Shown here: positions 24,577 to 34,899 of the stretch, in pieces
Numbering within the stretch: the first letter of the stretch is position 1
Layout: the number at the start of each line of letters is the position of its first letter
Source of the DNA: Planomonospora parontospora
GTDB taxonomy: Bacteria; Actinomycetota; Actinomycetes; Streptosporangiales; Streptosporangiaceae
Assembly: GCA_014647935.1 (NCBI GenBank)
Contig: BMQD01000017.1
Location: 62,001 to 126,000 of the forward strand
Direction: 5' to 3'
DNA: 64,000 nt
Translations under genes and position numbers: made by a program
Notes under the pieces: model-generated
What the model was told of the DNA's origin: nothing
Database searches by the model: none
The model's input: the letters and a program-made list of their open reading frames with translations, nothing else

Positions 24577-26019
24577 ATGTACCGAGAGCTTCTGGACGCC
24601 GTGACCGCCGGCGACGCCGAGCGGGCCGAGACCCTGCTGCGCAAGGGTGCGCCCGCCGATCCGGCGGACGGCGCGGAATCCACCGCGCTCTACCGGGCGG
24701 CGGCGGCCGGCCGCGCCGGCCTCGTACGGGCCCTGCTGGCGGCCGGGGCCGATCCGGGCCGGGTCAGCGGCGGCGAGGAGGAGGGGCTGCCGCTGTGCGC
24801 GGCGGCGGCCGGCGGGCACGTCGAGGCGGTCGAGGCGCTGCTGGCGGCCGGGGCCGACCCCGCCGGTCGGGAGGCCGGTGGATGGACGCCCGTGCTCTGG
24901 GCGGCGGCCGGCGGGCGCGACGGGGCGCTGCACGCGCTCCTGGAAGCCGGAGCCGGGGCCGAGGACGCCAACGACGACGGCGACACGCCGCTCACCCTGG
25001 CGGCCCGGCGCGGGGCGCTGGGCGCGGTGCGGGCGCTGCTGGAGGCCGGGGCGGACCCGGCCCGGCCGGACGGGGAGGGCGACACGCCGCTGTCCATCGC
25101 CTACGACTGGCTCGGCACGCAGCTGGAGAGCGCCCTGCTGGACCAGGTCACCGACCAGGCCCCCGAGGACGCGGAGTTCGTCGTGGGGCGCTCCCGCGCC
25201 GAGGACGGAACCGACCTGGTGACCGTCACGGCGGTGGACGGCGAGGGCAGGCCCGCCGTCCAGCTGGAGTGCCAGCGCGGCCACGCGGCCGTCGCCACCC
25301 TCCTGGAGGACGCGACCGGCGAGTGGCTGCCCTTCGACGAGCTGGTCGAGCGGGCGCTGCCGTACCGGGACGTCGACGAGGAGGCCGAGACCTGGTGGAC
25401 GGTGGCGGCCTCGCTGCAGCGGCGCGGCGACCGCGGGACCTTCGACGACGCCGTGCGCCTGTGCGTCAGCGAGGACCCGCGCCGGCGCGAGCTCGCCGTC
25501 GACGTGCTCTCCCAGTACGGCTTCACCGAGGACGCCAAGCCCTTCCTGGAGGAGAGCCTGCCCGTCCTGCGGCGGATGGCCGCCACCGAGGGCGACGAGC
25601 GGGTGCTGCGCTCGGTGCTCGGCGCGCTCGGCCATCACGCCGACCCGCGCGCGCTGCCCGAGGTCCTGGAGATCGTCACCGCCGAGGGCTGGACCCGTAC
25701 CGAGGCCGATCCGGCGGCGCTGGCCGCGGTCCTGCCGCCCGGCCACGCCGAGGGACTGGCGCTGCTCGTCTCGATGACCTCCGACCCCGACCCGGACGTG
25801 CGCGACTGGGCGACCACGGGCCTGGCCGGCCTGGAGGAGGACACCCCGCAGATCCGCGGCGCGCTGGCCGCGCGGCTCGACGACGAGGACCTGGGCACGG
25901 TGGCCGAGGCCGCGCGGGGGCTGGCCCGGCGGGGCGATCCCCGGGCCCGGGCGGGGATCGAGCGGGTCCTGGCCGAGAGCGACGACGACTACGCCAGGGA
26001 CATCGTCACCGGCCTCTGA
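24577..26019 (+). CDS. Ankyrin-repeat / HEAT-repeat protein
   Basis: The 480-residue product has about five ankyrin repeats in its N-terminal ~185 residues (units such as AAAAGRAGLVRALLAAGADP, AAAGGHVEAVEALLAAGADP and AARRGALGAVRALLEAGADP). An acidic mixed region follows (~190-290). The C-terminal half has HEAT-like helical pairs (SVLGALGHHADPRALPEVLEIV, ARGLARRGDPRARAGIERVL). There is no signal peptide or membrane segment and no catalytic motif, so it is a cytosolic protein-binding scaffold of unknown partner. The pairing of ankyrin and HEAT-like solenoids in one chain is uncommon. The gene appears monocistronic, with a terminator at 26111-26140. Confidence 0.85.
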   Translation: MYRELLDAVTAGDAERAETLLRKGAPADPADGAESTALYRAAAAGRAGLVRALLAAGADPGRVSGGEEEGLPLCAAAAGGHVEAVEALLAAGADPAGREAGGWTPVLWAAAGGRDGALHALLEAGAGAEDANDDGDTPLTLAARRGALGAVRALLEAGADPARPDGEGDTPLSIAYDWLGTQLESALLDQVTDQAPEDAEFVVGRSRAEDGTDLVTVTAVDGEGRPAVQLECQRGHAAVATLLEDATGEWLPFDELVERALPYRDVDEEAETWWTVAASLQRRGDRGTFDDAVRLCVSEDPRRRELAVDVLSQYGFTEDAKPFLEESLPVLRRMAATEGDERVLRSVLGALGHHADPRALPEVLEIVTAEGWTRTEADPAALAAVLPPGHAEGLALLVSMTSDPDPDVRDWATTGLAGLEEDTPQIRGALAARLDDEDLGTVAEAARGLARRGDPRARAGIERVLAESDDDYARDIVTGL

Positions 26020-26110
26020 CGACTCCTGACGACGACCGCAGGCGCCCGCCCGGCGATCGCCGCAGCCGCCGACGGCCGGTGACGGCCGGCGGGGAACCGC
26101 GAGCGGCCGC

Positions 26111-26140
26111 CGGGAGCCGGGCTGCGGACCCCGGCTCCCG
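26111..26140. terminator. Terminator hairpin after the ankyrin gene
   Basis: CGGGAGCCGGG (26111-26121) pairs perfectly with CCCGGCTCCCG (26130-26140) across 8 bases. It lies 91 bases after the stop. Confidence 0.65.
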
Positions 26141-26174
26141 CAGCCGTGGGGTTACCCATCAGTATCCGGACGAA

Positions 26175-26210
26175 TAGCCTCTATCTCGACATGCGACCGT
26201 TCGCATGTCG
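26175..26210 (+). promoter_or_regulatory. Promoter with 24-bp operator-like palindrome
   Basis: CGACATGCGA (26187-26196), CCGT, and TCGCATGTCG (26201-26210) form a perfect inverted repeat just after a -10 candidate TAGCCT (26175-26180). It lies 71 bases ahead of the acyl-CoA dehydrogenase start. The size and symmetry suit a TetR-family operator. Confidence 0.55.
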
Positions 26211-26280
26211 CGACAGAGGCAGACGGAACCCCCGGCGACCGGCGAGGACGGGGCCGGGCGATCTCACGCGGAGGCCGCAC

Positions 26281-27918
26281 GTGACCCACGACGTCTTCAA
26301 CCAGGTCCCCCCGCTCACCGGTCACGACGTGTCCGCCGACGCGGCCCTCACCGAGGGCCTGGCCCGCGAGGGCGCCGGCTGGGCCCTGGAGGAGCTGCGG
26401 CGGCTCGGCGCGCTCGCCGGGACGGAGCGGGCCGCCGAGTGGGGGCGGCTGGCCAACGAGCACCCGCCGGTGCTGCGCACCCACGACCGCTACGGCCACC
26501 GGATCGACGAGGTCGAGTTCCACCCCGCCTGGCACGAGCTGATGACCGTGGCGGTGTCCGGCGGCCTGCACGCGGCCCCGTGGACCGACCCGCGGCCGGG
26601 CGCGCACGTGGCCCGGGCCGCCGGGTTCTACGTCTGGAGCCAGGTCGAGGCCGGGCACGGCTGCCCGGTCTCCATGACCTACGCGGCCGTCCCGGCGCTG
26701 CGCCACGCCCCGGAGCTGGCCGCCGAGTGGGAGCCCCGGCTGGCCTCCCGCGAGTACGACTTCGGGCTCCGGCCGGCGGCCGCCAAGCGCGGCGTGCTGG
26801 CCGGGATGGCGATGACCGAGAAGCAGGGCGGCTCCGACGTGCGCGCCAACACCACCCGGGCCGAGCCGCTGAGCGACGGGACCTACGCCCTCACCGGCCA
26901 CAAGTGGTTCAACTCCGCCCCGATGTGCGACGTGTTCCTCGTCCTGGCCCAGGCGCCGGGCGGCCTGACCTGCTTCCTGCTCCCCCGCGTGCTGCCCGAC
27001 GGCACCCGCAACGCCATGCGCCTGATGCGGCTGAAGGACAAGCTGGGCAACAGGTCCAACGCCAGCTCCGAGGTGGAGTACCACGGGGCCGTCGCCTGGC
27101 GGGTGGGCGAGGAGGGCCGGGGCGTGCGGACCATCCTGGAGATGGTCAACATGACCCGGCTGGACTGCGTGATCGGCTCGGCCGCCGGCATGCGGTACGG
27201 CCTGCGCCAGGCGGTCCACCACGCCGCGCACCGCGGCGCGTTCGGCCGCCGCCTGGTCGAGCAGCCGCTGATGCGCAACGTCCTGGCCGACCTGGCCGTG
27301 GAGTCGGAGGCCGCGACCGCGCTGATGACACGCCTGGCCGGGGCGACCGACCGGGCCGCCGGGAACGCCGCCGGGGACGCCACGGAGGCCGCGCTGCGCC
27401 GTACCGCGCTGGCCGTCGGCAAGTACTGGGTGTGCAAGCGGGCTCCGGTCCACGCGGCCGAGGCGATGGAGTGCCTGGGCGGCAACGGCTACGTGGAGGA
27501 GTCGCAGCTGCCGCGGCTGTTCCGCGAGTCGCCGCTGAACGGCATCTGGGAGGGGTCGGGGAACGTGGCGGCGCTGGACGTGCTGCGCGCCCTGGGCCGT
27601 GAGCCGGAGGCCCTGGAGGCGTTCCTCGGCGAGGTCGCGCTCGCCGCCGGGGCCGACCGCCGGTTGGACGACGCCGCCGACCGGTTGCGCAGGTCGCTGT
27701 CGGACCCGGCCGACATCGAGTCCCGCGCCCGCCGGCTCGCCGAGGACATGGCGCTGGTCCTGCAGGGCTCCCTGCTGGTACGGCACGCGCCCGCGGCCGT
27801 CGCCGACGCCTTCTGCGCCTCCCGGCTGTCCGGTGAGGGCGGCCGGGCGTTCGGTACGCTGCCCTCCGGGCTGGATCTTGACGCCGTCATCGACCGGGTC
27901 GCACACCCCGGCGCCTGA
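26281..27918 (+). CDS. Acyl-CoA dehydrogenase, AidB-like
   Basis: The product (545 residues from GTG 26281) is an FAD-dependent acyl-CoA dehydrogenase of the long AidB subgroup. Motifs: GMAMTEKQGGSDVRANTT (FAD/substrate loop, near residue 180), LTGHKWFNSAPMCDVFLVLAQ, KDKLGNRSNASSEVEYHGA, and the C-terminal ECLGGNGYVEESQLPRLFRESPLNGIWEGSGNV with the R-x-x-x-N-x-I-W-E-G-x-G-N signature. E. coli AidB binds DNA and has little dehydrogenase activity, so the true substrate here is open. GGAGG sits 6 bases ahead of the GTG; the longer upstream frame lacks a ribosome site and would cover the operator. Confidence 0.9.
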   Translation: MTHDVFNQVPPLTGHDVSADAALTEGLAREGAGWALEELRRLGALAGTERAAEWGRLANEHPPVLRTHDRYGHRIDEVEFHPAWHELMTVAVSGGLHAAPWTDPRPGAHVARAAGFYVWSQVEAGHGCPVSMTYAAVPALRHAPELAAEWEPRLASREYDFGLRPAAAKRGVLAGMAMTEKQGGSDVRANTTRAEPLSDGTYALTGHKWFNSAPMCDVFLVLAQAPGGLTCFLLPRVLPDGTRNAMRLMRLKDKLGNRSNASSEVEYHGAVAWRVGEEGRGVRTILEMVNMTRLDCVIGSAAGMRYGLRQAVHHAAHRGAFGRRLVEQPLMRNVLADLAVESEAATALMTRLAGATDRAAGNAAGDATEAALRRTALAVGKYWVCKRAPVHAAEAMECLGGNGYVEESQLPRLFRESPLNGIWEGSGNVAALDVLRALGREPEALEAFLGEVALAAGADRRLDDAADRLRRSLSDPADIESRARRLAEDMALVLQGSLLVRHAPAAVADAFCASRLSGEGGRAFGTLPSGLDLDAVIDRVAHPGA

Positions 27919-27966
27919 ACGGCGTATGTTCGCTCATGAACATTGATCGATCGAAAGGACATCGCC

Positions 27967-28395
27967 ATGGCGACGACCCGTACCGCGACGACCCAGTGGA
28001 AGGGCTCCCTGATGGAGGGCTCCGGCACGGTCGCGCTGGACTCCTCCGGCGTGGGCACGTTCGACGTGTCCTGGCCCTCGCGGGCCGAGCAGCCGGGCGG
28101 CAAGACCTCCCCGGAGGAGCTGATCGCGGCCGCCCACTCGTCCTGCTTCTCGATGGCCCTGTCGCACGGGCTGGCCCAGGCGGGCACGCCGCCGCAGTCG
28201 GTGGAGACGAAGGCCGACGTGACCTTCCAGCCGGGTGAGGGCATCACCGGGATCGTCATCTCGGTCCGCGCCCACGTCCCGGGCATCAGCGCCGAGCAGT
28301 TCCAGACCGCGGCCGAGACGGCCAAGGCCAACTGCCCGGTGAGCAAGGCCCTGGCCGGCACCACGATCAGCCTCAACGCCGAACTGCTGAGCTGA
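27967..28395 (+). CDS. OsmC-family peroxiredoxin
   Basis: The 142-residue product reduces organic hydroperoxides through two cysteines, seen in AAHSSCFSMALSHGL (near residue 60) and AKANCPVSKAL (near 125). It begins TTRTATTQWKGSLMEGSGTV and has the EELIAAAHSSC motif of the OsmC rather than Ohr branch. AAAGGA lies 7 bases before the ATG, preferred over an upstream in-frame start without a ribosome site. It follows the AidB-like gene by 48 bases on the same strand and may share its transcript. A TATGTT at about 27924 could be its own -10. Confidence 0.92.
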   Translation: MATTRTATTQWKGSLMEGSGTVALDSSGVGTFDVSWPSRAEQPGGKTSPEELIAAAHSSCFSMALSHGLAQAGTPPQSVETKADVTFQPGEGITGIVISVRAHVPGISAEQFQTAAETAKANCPVSKALAGTTISLNAELLS

Positions 28396-28554
28396 CCGCC
28401 GCGCTCCCGCGCTCCCGCGGTCGCGTGCGCCCCGGTGCGGGCGCGCGCGGCCGCGTTCCGCGCCCCGCCCGCACCGCGCCGTACCTGCGGGCCGGGGCGG
28501 AAAAAGGCGGGCGCACCCCGCGCGGGAGACCCGACTGGAGGAGAATCTGGTTAC
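28396..28554. other. GC-rich intergenic stretch before glgX
   Basis: The 159-base gap contains CGCTCCCGCG-type words and a GGAGGAGAAT ribosome site at its end. No hairpin or promoter stands out. Confidence 0.3.
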
Positions 28555-30684
<2,130 letters not shown>

Positions 30685-30725
30685 CCGCGCGCACCGGGCG
30701 GACCTCCCGGACGCGCGGGACGGCC

Positions 30726-30791
30726 GGCCGTACGCACCGGTGCGTACGGCCCGCCCGGTGCGTACGGCCGGCCGTACGCACCGGGCGGGCC
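30726..30791. terminator. Nested perfect palindromes (26 and 44 bp) between convergent genes
   Basis: Four copies of the 13-mer GGCCGTACGCACC alternate in orientation: forward 30726-30738, reverse 30739-30751, reverse 30757-30769 and forward 30770-30782. Copies 1 and 2 make a 26-bp perfect palindrome (30726-30751). The stretch 30748-30791 is a 44-bp perfect palindrome with no spacer. It is most likely a bidirectional terminator, with two mutually exclusive folds. Confidence 0.75.
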
Positions 30792-30819
30792 CCCGGGACC
30801 GGCGGGACGGCTCCTGGAG

Positions 30820-31254
30820 CTAGTGGCCGGTCGCGATCGTGGCGGTGAGCAGGACCAGCACGAACGTGGTCACTCCCGCCAGGCCGTGCAGCAGCACCGC
30901 GAGCACCGGGAAGCGCTGCTCGGCGCCGCGCGCGTGGCGGCCGCCGCCCAGCCAGCGGGTGAACATGACGAAGCCCAGCAGCGCGGCGGCCGAGAGCACG
31001 CCGAAGGAGAGCCAGGCGAGGAACCGCTGCAGGGTGAGCACGTACGCGATCCAGCAGCCCAGCGCGGAGACCGCCAGGACCGGGTGGGCGAAGACCAGCG
31101 CCGCGGGGAACCGGGTGACCTTCGTCGCCTGCTGCCGCAGGCCTCCGCCGGACAGCCACAGGTACAGCAGGTAGATCCCGACCATCGCGGTGATCGACCA
31201 TGTCACGATCGCGACCAGCCCCACGCAACCCTCCCTGATCTTCAGAGAAATCAT
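30820..31254 (-). CDS. Small four-helix membrane protein of unknown function
   Basis: From ATG 31254 the product has 144 residues and four predicted transmembrane helices (VGLVAIVTWSITAMVGIYLLYLWL; FAHPVLAVSALGCWIAYVLTL; FLAWLSFGVLSAAALLGFVMF; VLAVLLHGLAGVTTFVLVLLTA). Short loops and a basic patch separate the second pair (RWLGGGRHARGAEQRF). The frame extends 8 codons to a GTG at 31278; neither start has a convincing ribosome site. Conserved histidines in helices 2 and 4 hint at a haem- or quinone-related membrane protein, but this is only suggestive. No family name can be given. Confidence 0.65.
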   Translation of the reverse strand: MISLKIREGCVGLVAIVTWSITAMVGIYLLYLWLSGGGLRQQATKVTRFPAALVFAHPVLAVSALGCWIAYVLTLQRFLAWLSFGVLSAAALLGFVMFTRWLGGGRHARGAEQRFPVLAVLLHGLAGVTTFVLVLLTATIATGH

Positions 31255-31327
31255 GTGACGGCGAGCCCCCGAAGTCACCAGGGCCGCCGAATCCGTTATC
31301 GACCGGTGGCTGTGCCAGGGTGGGGGG

Positions 31328-32056
31328 ATGCGCCTCCTGCACCCCGCTCCCCCCGCCGGGACCGACGTCGATCTCGCCCTCGCCTACGCCTATCCCGGCC
31401 CGCGGTGCGTGCGGGTCAACATGGTGGCCAGCGCCGACGGCGGGATCTGGCTCAAGGGCCTGTCCGGCGGGCTGTCCGGCACGGGCGACCGGCGGGTCTT
31501 CGGGGTGCTGCGCGGGCTGGCCGACGTGATCCTGGCCGGGGCCGAGACCGTCCGCAGCGAGGGGTACGGCCCGGCCCGGCCGCGGGAGTCCTGGCGGGCG
31601 CTGCGCGAGGGCCGTCCCGCCGCCCCGGCGGTCGCCGTGGTCACCCGGAGCCTGGAGCTGGACCTGGACTCCCCGCTGTTCACCGAGGCGGAGCCGGGCG
31701 CGCGCACGATCGTCGTCACCTGCGGGGCGGCTCCGGCGGACCGGCGCGCGCGGGCGGCCGGGCGCGCCGACGTGATCGTGGCCGGGGACGACCGGGTGGA
31801 CCTGGCCGCGGCGGTCCGGGAGCTCGGCGAGCGGGGGCTGGGCCGGGTGCTGTGCGAGGGCGGGGCGCGGATCAACGGCCAGCTCGCCGCGGCGGACCTG
31901 GTGGACGAGCTCTGCCTGACGGTCAGCCCGATGCTGGTCGGCGGATCCGCCGCCCGGGTCCTGGACGGCCCGGACGTGCTCGCCCGCCTCCGCCTGGCTC
32001 ACGTCCTGGAGGAGGACGGCTTCCTGTTCACCAGATATATCCGGTCTTCTTCCTGA
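31328..32056 (+). CDS. RibD C-terminal-like pyrimidine/dihydrofolate reductase family protein
   Basis: The 242-residue product is a single reductase domain of the RibD-C/DHFR-like fold. Motifs are VNMVASADGGIW (the N-M-x-x-S-x-D-G signature), SGTGDRRVFGVLRGLADVILAGAETVRSEGYGP, and VLCEGGARINGQLAAADLVDELCLTVSPMLVGG. In riboflavin synthesis this fold reduces the pyrimidine intermediate with NADPH. There is no deaminase domain and no rib gene nearby, so the substrate may differ. GGTGGGGGG lies just before the ATG. It is divergent from the small membrane protein, with about 70 bases between. Confidence 0.87.
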   Translation: MRLLHPAPPAGTDVDLALAYAYPGPRCVRVNMVASADGGIWLKGLSGGLSGTGDRRVFGVLRGLADVILAGAETVRSEGYGPARPRESWRALREGRPAAPAVAVVTRSLELDLDSPLFTEAEPGARTIVVTCGAAPADRRARAAGRADVIVAGDDRVDLAAAVRELGERGLGRVLCEGGARINGQLAAADLVDELCLTVSPMLVGGSAARVLDGPDVLARLRLAHVLEEDGFLFTRYIRSSS

Positions 32057-32092
32057 ATCCCATAGACATTGCCGACTACAAACGATATATCT
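32033..32092. promoter_or_regulatory. AGATATATC inverted pair upstream of a small membrane gene
   Basis: AGATATATC (32033-32041) and GATATATCT (32084-32092) are exact reverse complements, 42 bases apart, in an AT-rich stretch of an otherwise GC-rich region. The second copy ends 5 bases before the ATG at 32098, so it may also serve as a -10 region. Confidence 0.4.
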
Positions 32093-32097
32093 CGACT

Positions 32098-32454
32098 ATG
32101 GATCGATCATCCTCATCCGGCGACGAGCTGCGCGCAGCGGTCGAGGCCCGTCGCGAGCTCGGCCCCGAATTCGAGGACTCCCTGGTCGAGGGCTTCCTGG
32201 AGAAGATGGACAGCGAGATCGACCGGCGGGTGGACGAGCGGCTCGCGGCCCGCGCCCCGGCGATCCGCCCCTCCGTGGCCGCCGGGCAGCGGCTCGCGCT
32301 CTCGATCGTCTCCCTCACCCTGGGCGTGCCGTCGACGGTGGCCCTGGCCCTCATCCTGGACAACCCCGGCTTCGTGCTCGCGGTCATCTGGGTCGGCATC
32401 ATCGCGGTGAACTTCGCCTTCGCCGGGGGCGGGCAGCACGACCGGCGGCGATGA
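32098..32454 (+). CDS. Small membrane protein with N-terminal helical domain
   Basis: The 118-residue product has a charged N-terminal half likely to form helices (ELRAAVEARRELGPEFEDSLVEGFLEKMDSEIDRRVDERL, a possible coiled coil). Two hydrophobic helices follow (LALSIVSLTLGVPSTVALALIL and PGFVLAVIWVGIIAVNFAFA) and then a basic tail (GGGQHDRRR). I do not recognise a named family, though similar short proteins are widespread in actinomycetes. The start at 32098 has no ribosome site; AT-rich sequence just before it suggests a leaderless or very short 5' end. Confidence 0.68.
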   Translation: MDRSSSSGDELRAAVEARRELGPEFEDSLVEGFLEKMDSEIDRRVDERLAARAPAIRPSVAAGQRLALSIVSLTLGVPSTVALALILDNPGFVLAVIWVGIIAVNFAFAGGGQHDRRR

Positions 32455-32546
32455 CACCGGGCGGCCCCCACCGGGCCGGCCGCCTCCTCCGGCGGATCCC
32501 GGGCACCGGACCGACCGGCGGGCGGTGACGGCCGGGACACGCCCTC

Positions 32547-32575
32547 TTACATAAAACCGAATGCCGTTCTAGAGT
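32547..32575 (+). promoter_or_regulatory. SigA-like promoter with leaderless start
   Basis: TTACAT (32547-32552), a 17-base spacer and TAGAGT (32570-32575) make the best -35/-10 pair in the window. The ATG of the acyl-CoA dehydrogenase follows after 6 bases. Confidence 0.7.
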
Positions 32576-32581
32576 CTGCGC

Positions 32582-34867
32582 ATGAGCATCGGGATCACGG
32601 GGGAGCACTGGGCGCTCGCGGCCTCCGTCCACGGTTTCGCCGGGCGGAACATCGCGGTCCGTGGCGCGGAGCACGAGCCTTTCCGTGCCGCGCTGGCCGC
32701 GCAGGGACTGCTGGGGCTGCACCTTCCGGAGGAGTACGGCGGGCAGGGCGGCGGGCTGACGGAGCTCTCCGTCGCGCTGGAGGCCCTGGGCGAGCACTGC
32801 ACCCCCGGATCCCATCTGCCCACCGCCCTCGCCTCGGCGATCATCTCCCGCGGCGGATCCGCACACGGGCTCCTGCCCGCCCTGGCCGACGGGACCCTGA
32901 CCGCCGCCGTCGCCCTGCCCGGAGGCTTCCGCGCCGCGTCCCCGGACGCCCCGGCCGCGCGCCCCGCTCCGGACACCGCTCCGGGTACCGCCGGGCCGGG
33001 CGCCTCCGCCCCGGGCCCGCCCGCCGGGGACGCGGCCCGGCCCGAACGCCTCCTGACCGCGCTGGGCCCGCCCGACGCCGGCCTCGTCGTCCTGCCGCTC
33101 GCCGACGGCCGGTGGGCCGCCCTCGACCGTGCCGACTGCGTGACGGAGCCGCTGGAGGGCGTCGATCCGACCCGGCCGCTGACGGCGGTGGCGGCGCGGT
33201 CCGTGCCGGTCGGCCGGGTGCTGGACGGGGTGACCGCGGAGCTGGTGAGCGCCCTGGCGGTCGTCCTGCTCGGCGCCGAGGCCTGCGGCGTGGCCGCCTG
33301 GGCGGTGACCACCGCCGCGGAGTACGCCAAGGTCCGCGTGCAGTTCGGCCGCCCCATCGGCCAGTTCCAGGGCGTCAAGCACCGGTGCGCCGCCATGCTC
33401 GTCGCCCTGGAGCAGGCCCGCGCCGCGGTGTGGGACGCCGCCCGGGCCCTCGACGCCGCCGCTCCCCACGTCTCCGGCCCTCTCACCGCCGGCCCCCACG
33501 TCTCCGGTCCAGGCGGAGCGCGCGGGGAGAACACGGCGGCCCCTGCCGGGACGTCCGCCGGAGAGGCCGCCCTCGCGGTGGCCGCGGCCGGGGTGCTCGC
33601 CGCCGACGCGGCCGTGCGGTGCGCCGCCGACGCGATCCAGGTGCTGGGCGGGATCGGCTACACCTACGAGCACGACGCCCACCTGTACTACCGCCGCGCC
33701 CTGTCCCTGCGGGCGCTGAGCGGCGATCCGGGAGAGTGGGCCGAGCGCGCGGCCGTCCTGGCCGCCGCCGGGGTGCGCAGGGCGATGGAGCCGGACCTCC
33801 CCGCCGAGGCCGAGCCCTTCCGCCGGGAGATCCGGGCCGCCGTCGCCTCCCTGGCCGCGGAGGAGCCGCTGACCCGGCTGGCCCGGTTCGCCTCCGAGGG
33901 CTGGCTCATGCCGCACCTGCCGGAGCCGTGGGGCCGCGCGGCCTCTCCGCTGGAGCAGGTCGTCATCCACCAGGAGTTCCGCGCCGCCGGGGTCCGGCGC
34001 CCCAACCTGGCCATCGCCGCCTGGGCCGTGCCGTCCATCGTCCGGTACGGCACGCCGGAGCAGCGGGAGCGCTTCCTGCCCAAGACCTTCACCACCGAGA
34101 TCACGTGGTGCCAGCTCTTCAGCGAGCCCGGCGCCGGGTCCGACCTCGCCTCGCTGTCCACCCGGGCCGTGCGGGTCGAGGGCGGCTGGTCCCTGAGCGG
34201 CCAGAAGACCTGGAACTCCCTGGCCCAGTACGCGCACTGGGGCATCTGCCTGGCCAGGACCGACCCGGACGCCCCCAAGCACGAGGGCATCACCTACTTC
34301 CTGGTCGACATGTCCTCCCCCGGCGTCACCGTCCGCCCGCTGAAGGAGATCAACGGAGACGAGATCTTCAACGAGGTCTTCCTCGACGACGTCTTCGTCC
34401 CCGACGACCTGGTGGTCGGGGAGGTCGGGCAGGGCTGGAAGGTCGCCCGCGACACCCTGTCCCATGAGCGCGTCGCCCTCGGCGACTCCTGGGGACCCGG
34501 CTCGCAGCACACCGACATGGTCAAGCTGATCGGCAGGCTCGGCGGCCCGCAGGCGCTCCGCCCCGCCGCGCTGGAGCAGGCCGGACAGCTGTGGGCCGAG
34601 GGCCAGGCGATCTCCGCGCTCGGGCTGCGCGTCACCCTCTCCCAGCTGTCCGGCGGCGACCCGGGCACGGCCTCCAGCGTCCGCAAGCTCCTCGGCATGC
34701 GCCACTCCCAGGCGGTCTCAGAGTTCTGCTGGTCGATCGACCCCGCCTCGCCGTACTGGAACCGGATGGTCCTCGCCACCCGGGCCTTCACGATCGGCGG
34801 CGGCACCACCGAGATCCAGCTGAACATCATCGCCGAGCGAGCCCTCGGCCTCCCCCGCGACCCGTGA
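32582..34867 (+). CDS. Acyl-CoA dehydrogenase, fused double-domain FadE
   Basis: The 761-residue product is two acyl-CoA dehydrogenase units in one chain. The N-terminal unit (~1-395) has LAAQGLLGLHLPEEYGGQGG, VQFGRPIGQFQGVKHRCAAM and DAIQVLGGIGYTYEHDAHLYYRRAL. The C-terminal unit (~400-761) has WCQLFSEPGAGSDLAS, LSGQKTWNSLAQYAHWGICLARTD, FNEVFLDDVFVPDDLVVG and a C-terminus with RAFTIGGGTTEIQLNIIAERALGLPRDP. Actinobacterial enzymes of this size replace the usual FadE heterodimers that work on steroid side chains and other bulky acyl-CoAs. Two Ala/Pro/Gly-rich inserts (near residues 120-160 and 300-320) are unlike the family core. It is probably monocistronic. Confidence 0.92.
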   Translation: MSIGITGEHWALAASVHGFAGRNIAVRGAEHEPFRAALAAQGLLGLHLPEEYGGQGGGLTELSVALEALGEHCTPGSHLPTALASAIISRGGSAHGLLPALADGTLTAAVALPGGFRAASPDAPAARPAPDTAPGTAGPGASAPGPPAGDAARPERLLTALGPPDAGLVVLPLADGRWAALDRADCVTEPLEGVDPTRPLTAVAARSVPVGRVLDGVTAELVSALAVVLLGAEACGVAAWAVTTAAEYAKVRVQFGRPIGQFQGVKHRCAAMLVALEQARAAVWDAARALDAAAPHVSGPLTAGPHVSGPGGARGENTAAPAGTSAGEAALAVAAAGVLAADAAVRCAADAIQVLGGIGYTYEHDAHLYYRRALSLRALSGDPGEWAERAAVLAAAGVRRAMEPDLPAEAEPFRREIRAAVASLAAEEPLTRLARFASEGWLMPHLPEPWGRAASPLEQVVIHQEFRAAGVRRPNLAIAAWAVPSIVRYGTPEQRERFLPKTFTTEITWCQLFSEPGAGSDLASLSTRAVRVEGGWSLSGQKTWNSLAQYAHWGICLARTDPDAPKHEGITYFLVDMSSPGVTVRPLKEINGDEIFNEVFLDDVFVPDDLVVGEVGQGWKVARDTLSHERVALGDSWGPGSQHTDMVKLIGRLGGPQALRPAALEQAGQLWAEGQAISALGLRVTLSQLSGGDPGTASSVRKLLGMRHSQAVSEFCWSIDPASPYWNRMVLATRAFTIGGGTTEIQLNIIAERALGLPRDP

Positions 34868-34870
34868 CCG

Positions 34871-34896
34871 CCCGCGCCGCCGTACGGCGGCGCGGG
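34871..34896. terminator. 26-bp perfect palindrome between convergent genes
   Basis: Positions 34871-34896 read identically on both strands (core CGCCGCCGTACGGCGGCG). They fill almost all of the 32-base gap between the fadE stop and the sortase stop. Bidirectional terminator by position. Confidence 0.7.
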
Positions 34897-34899
34897 GAC

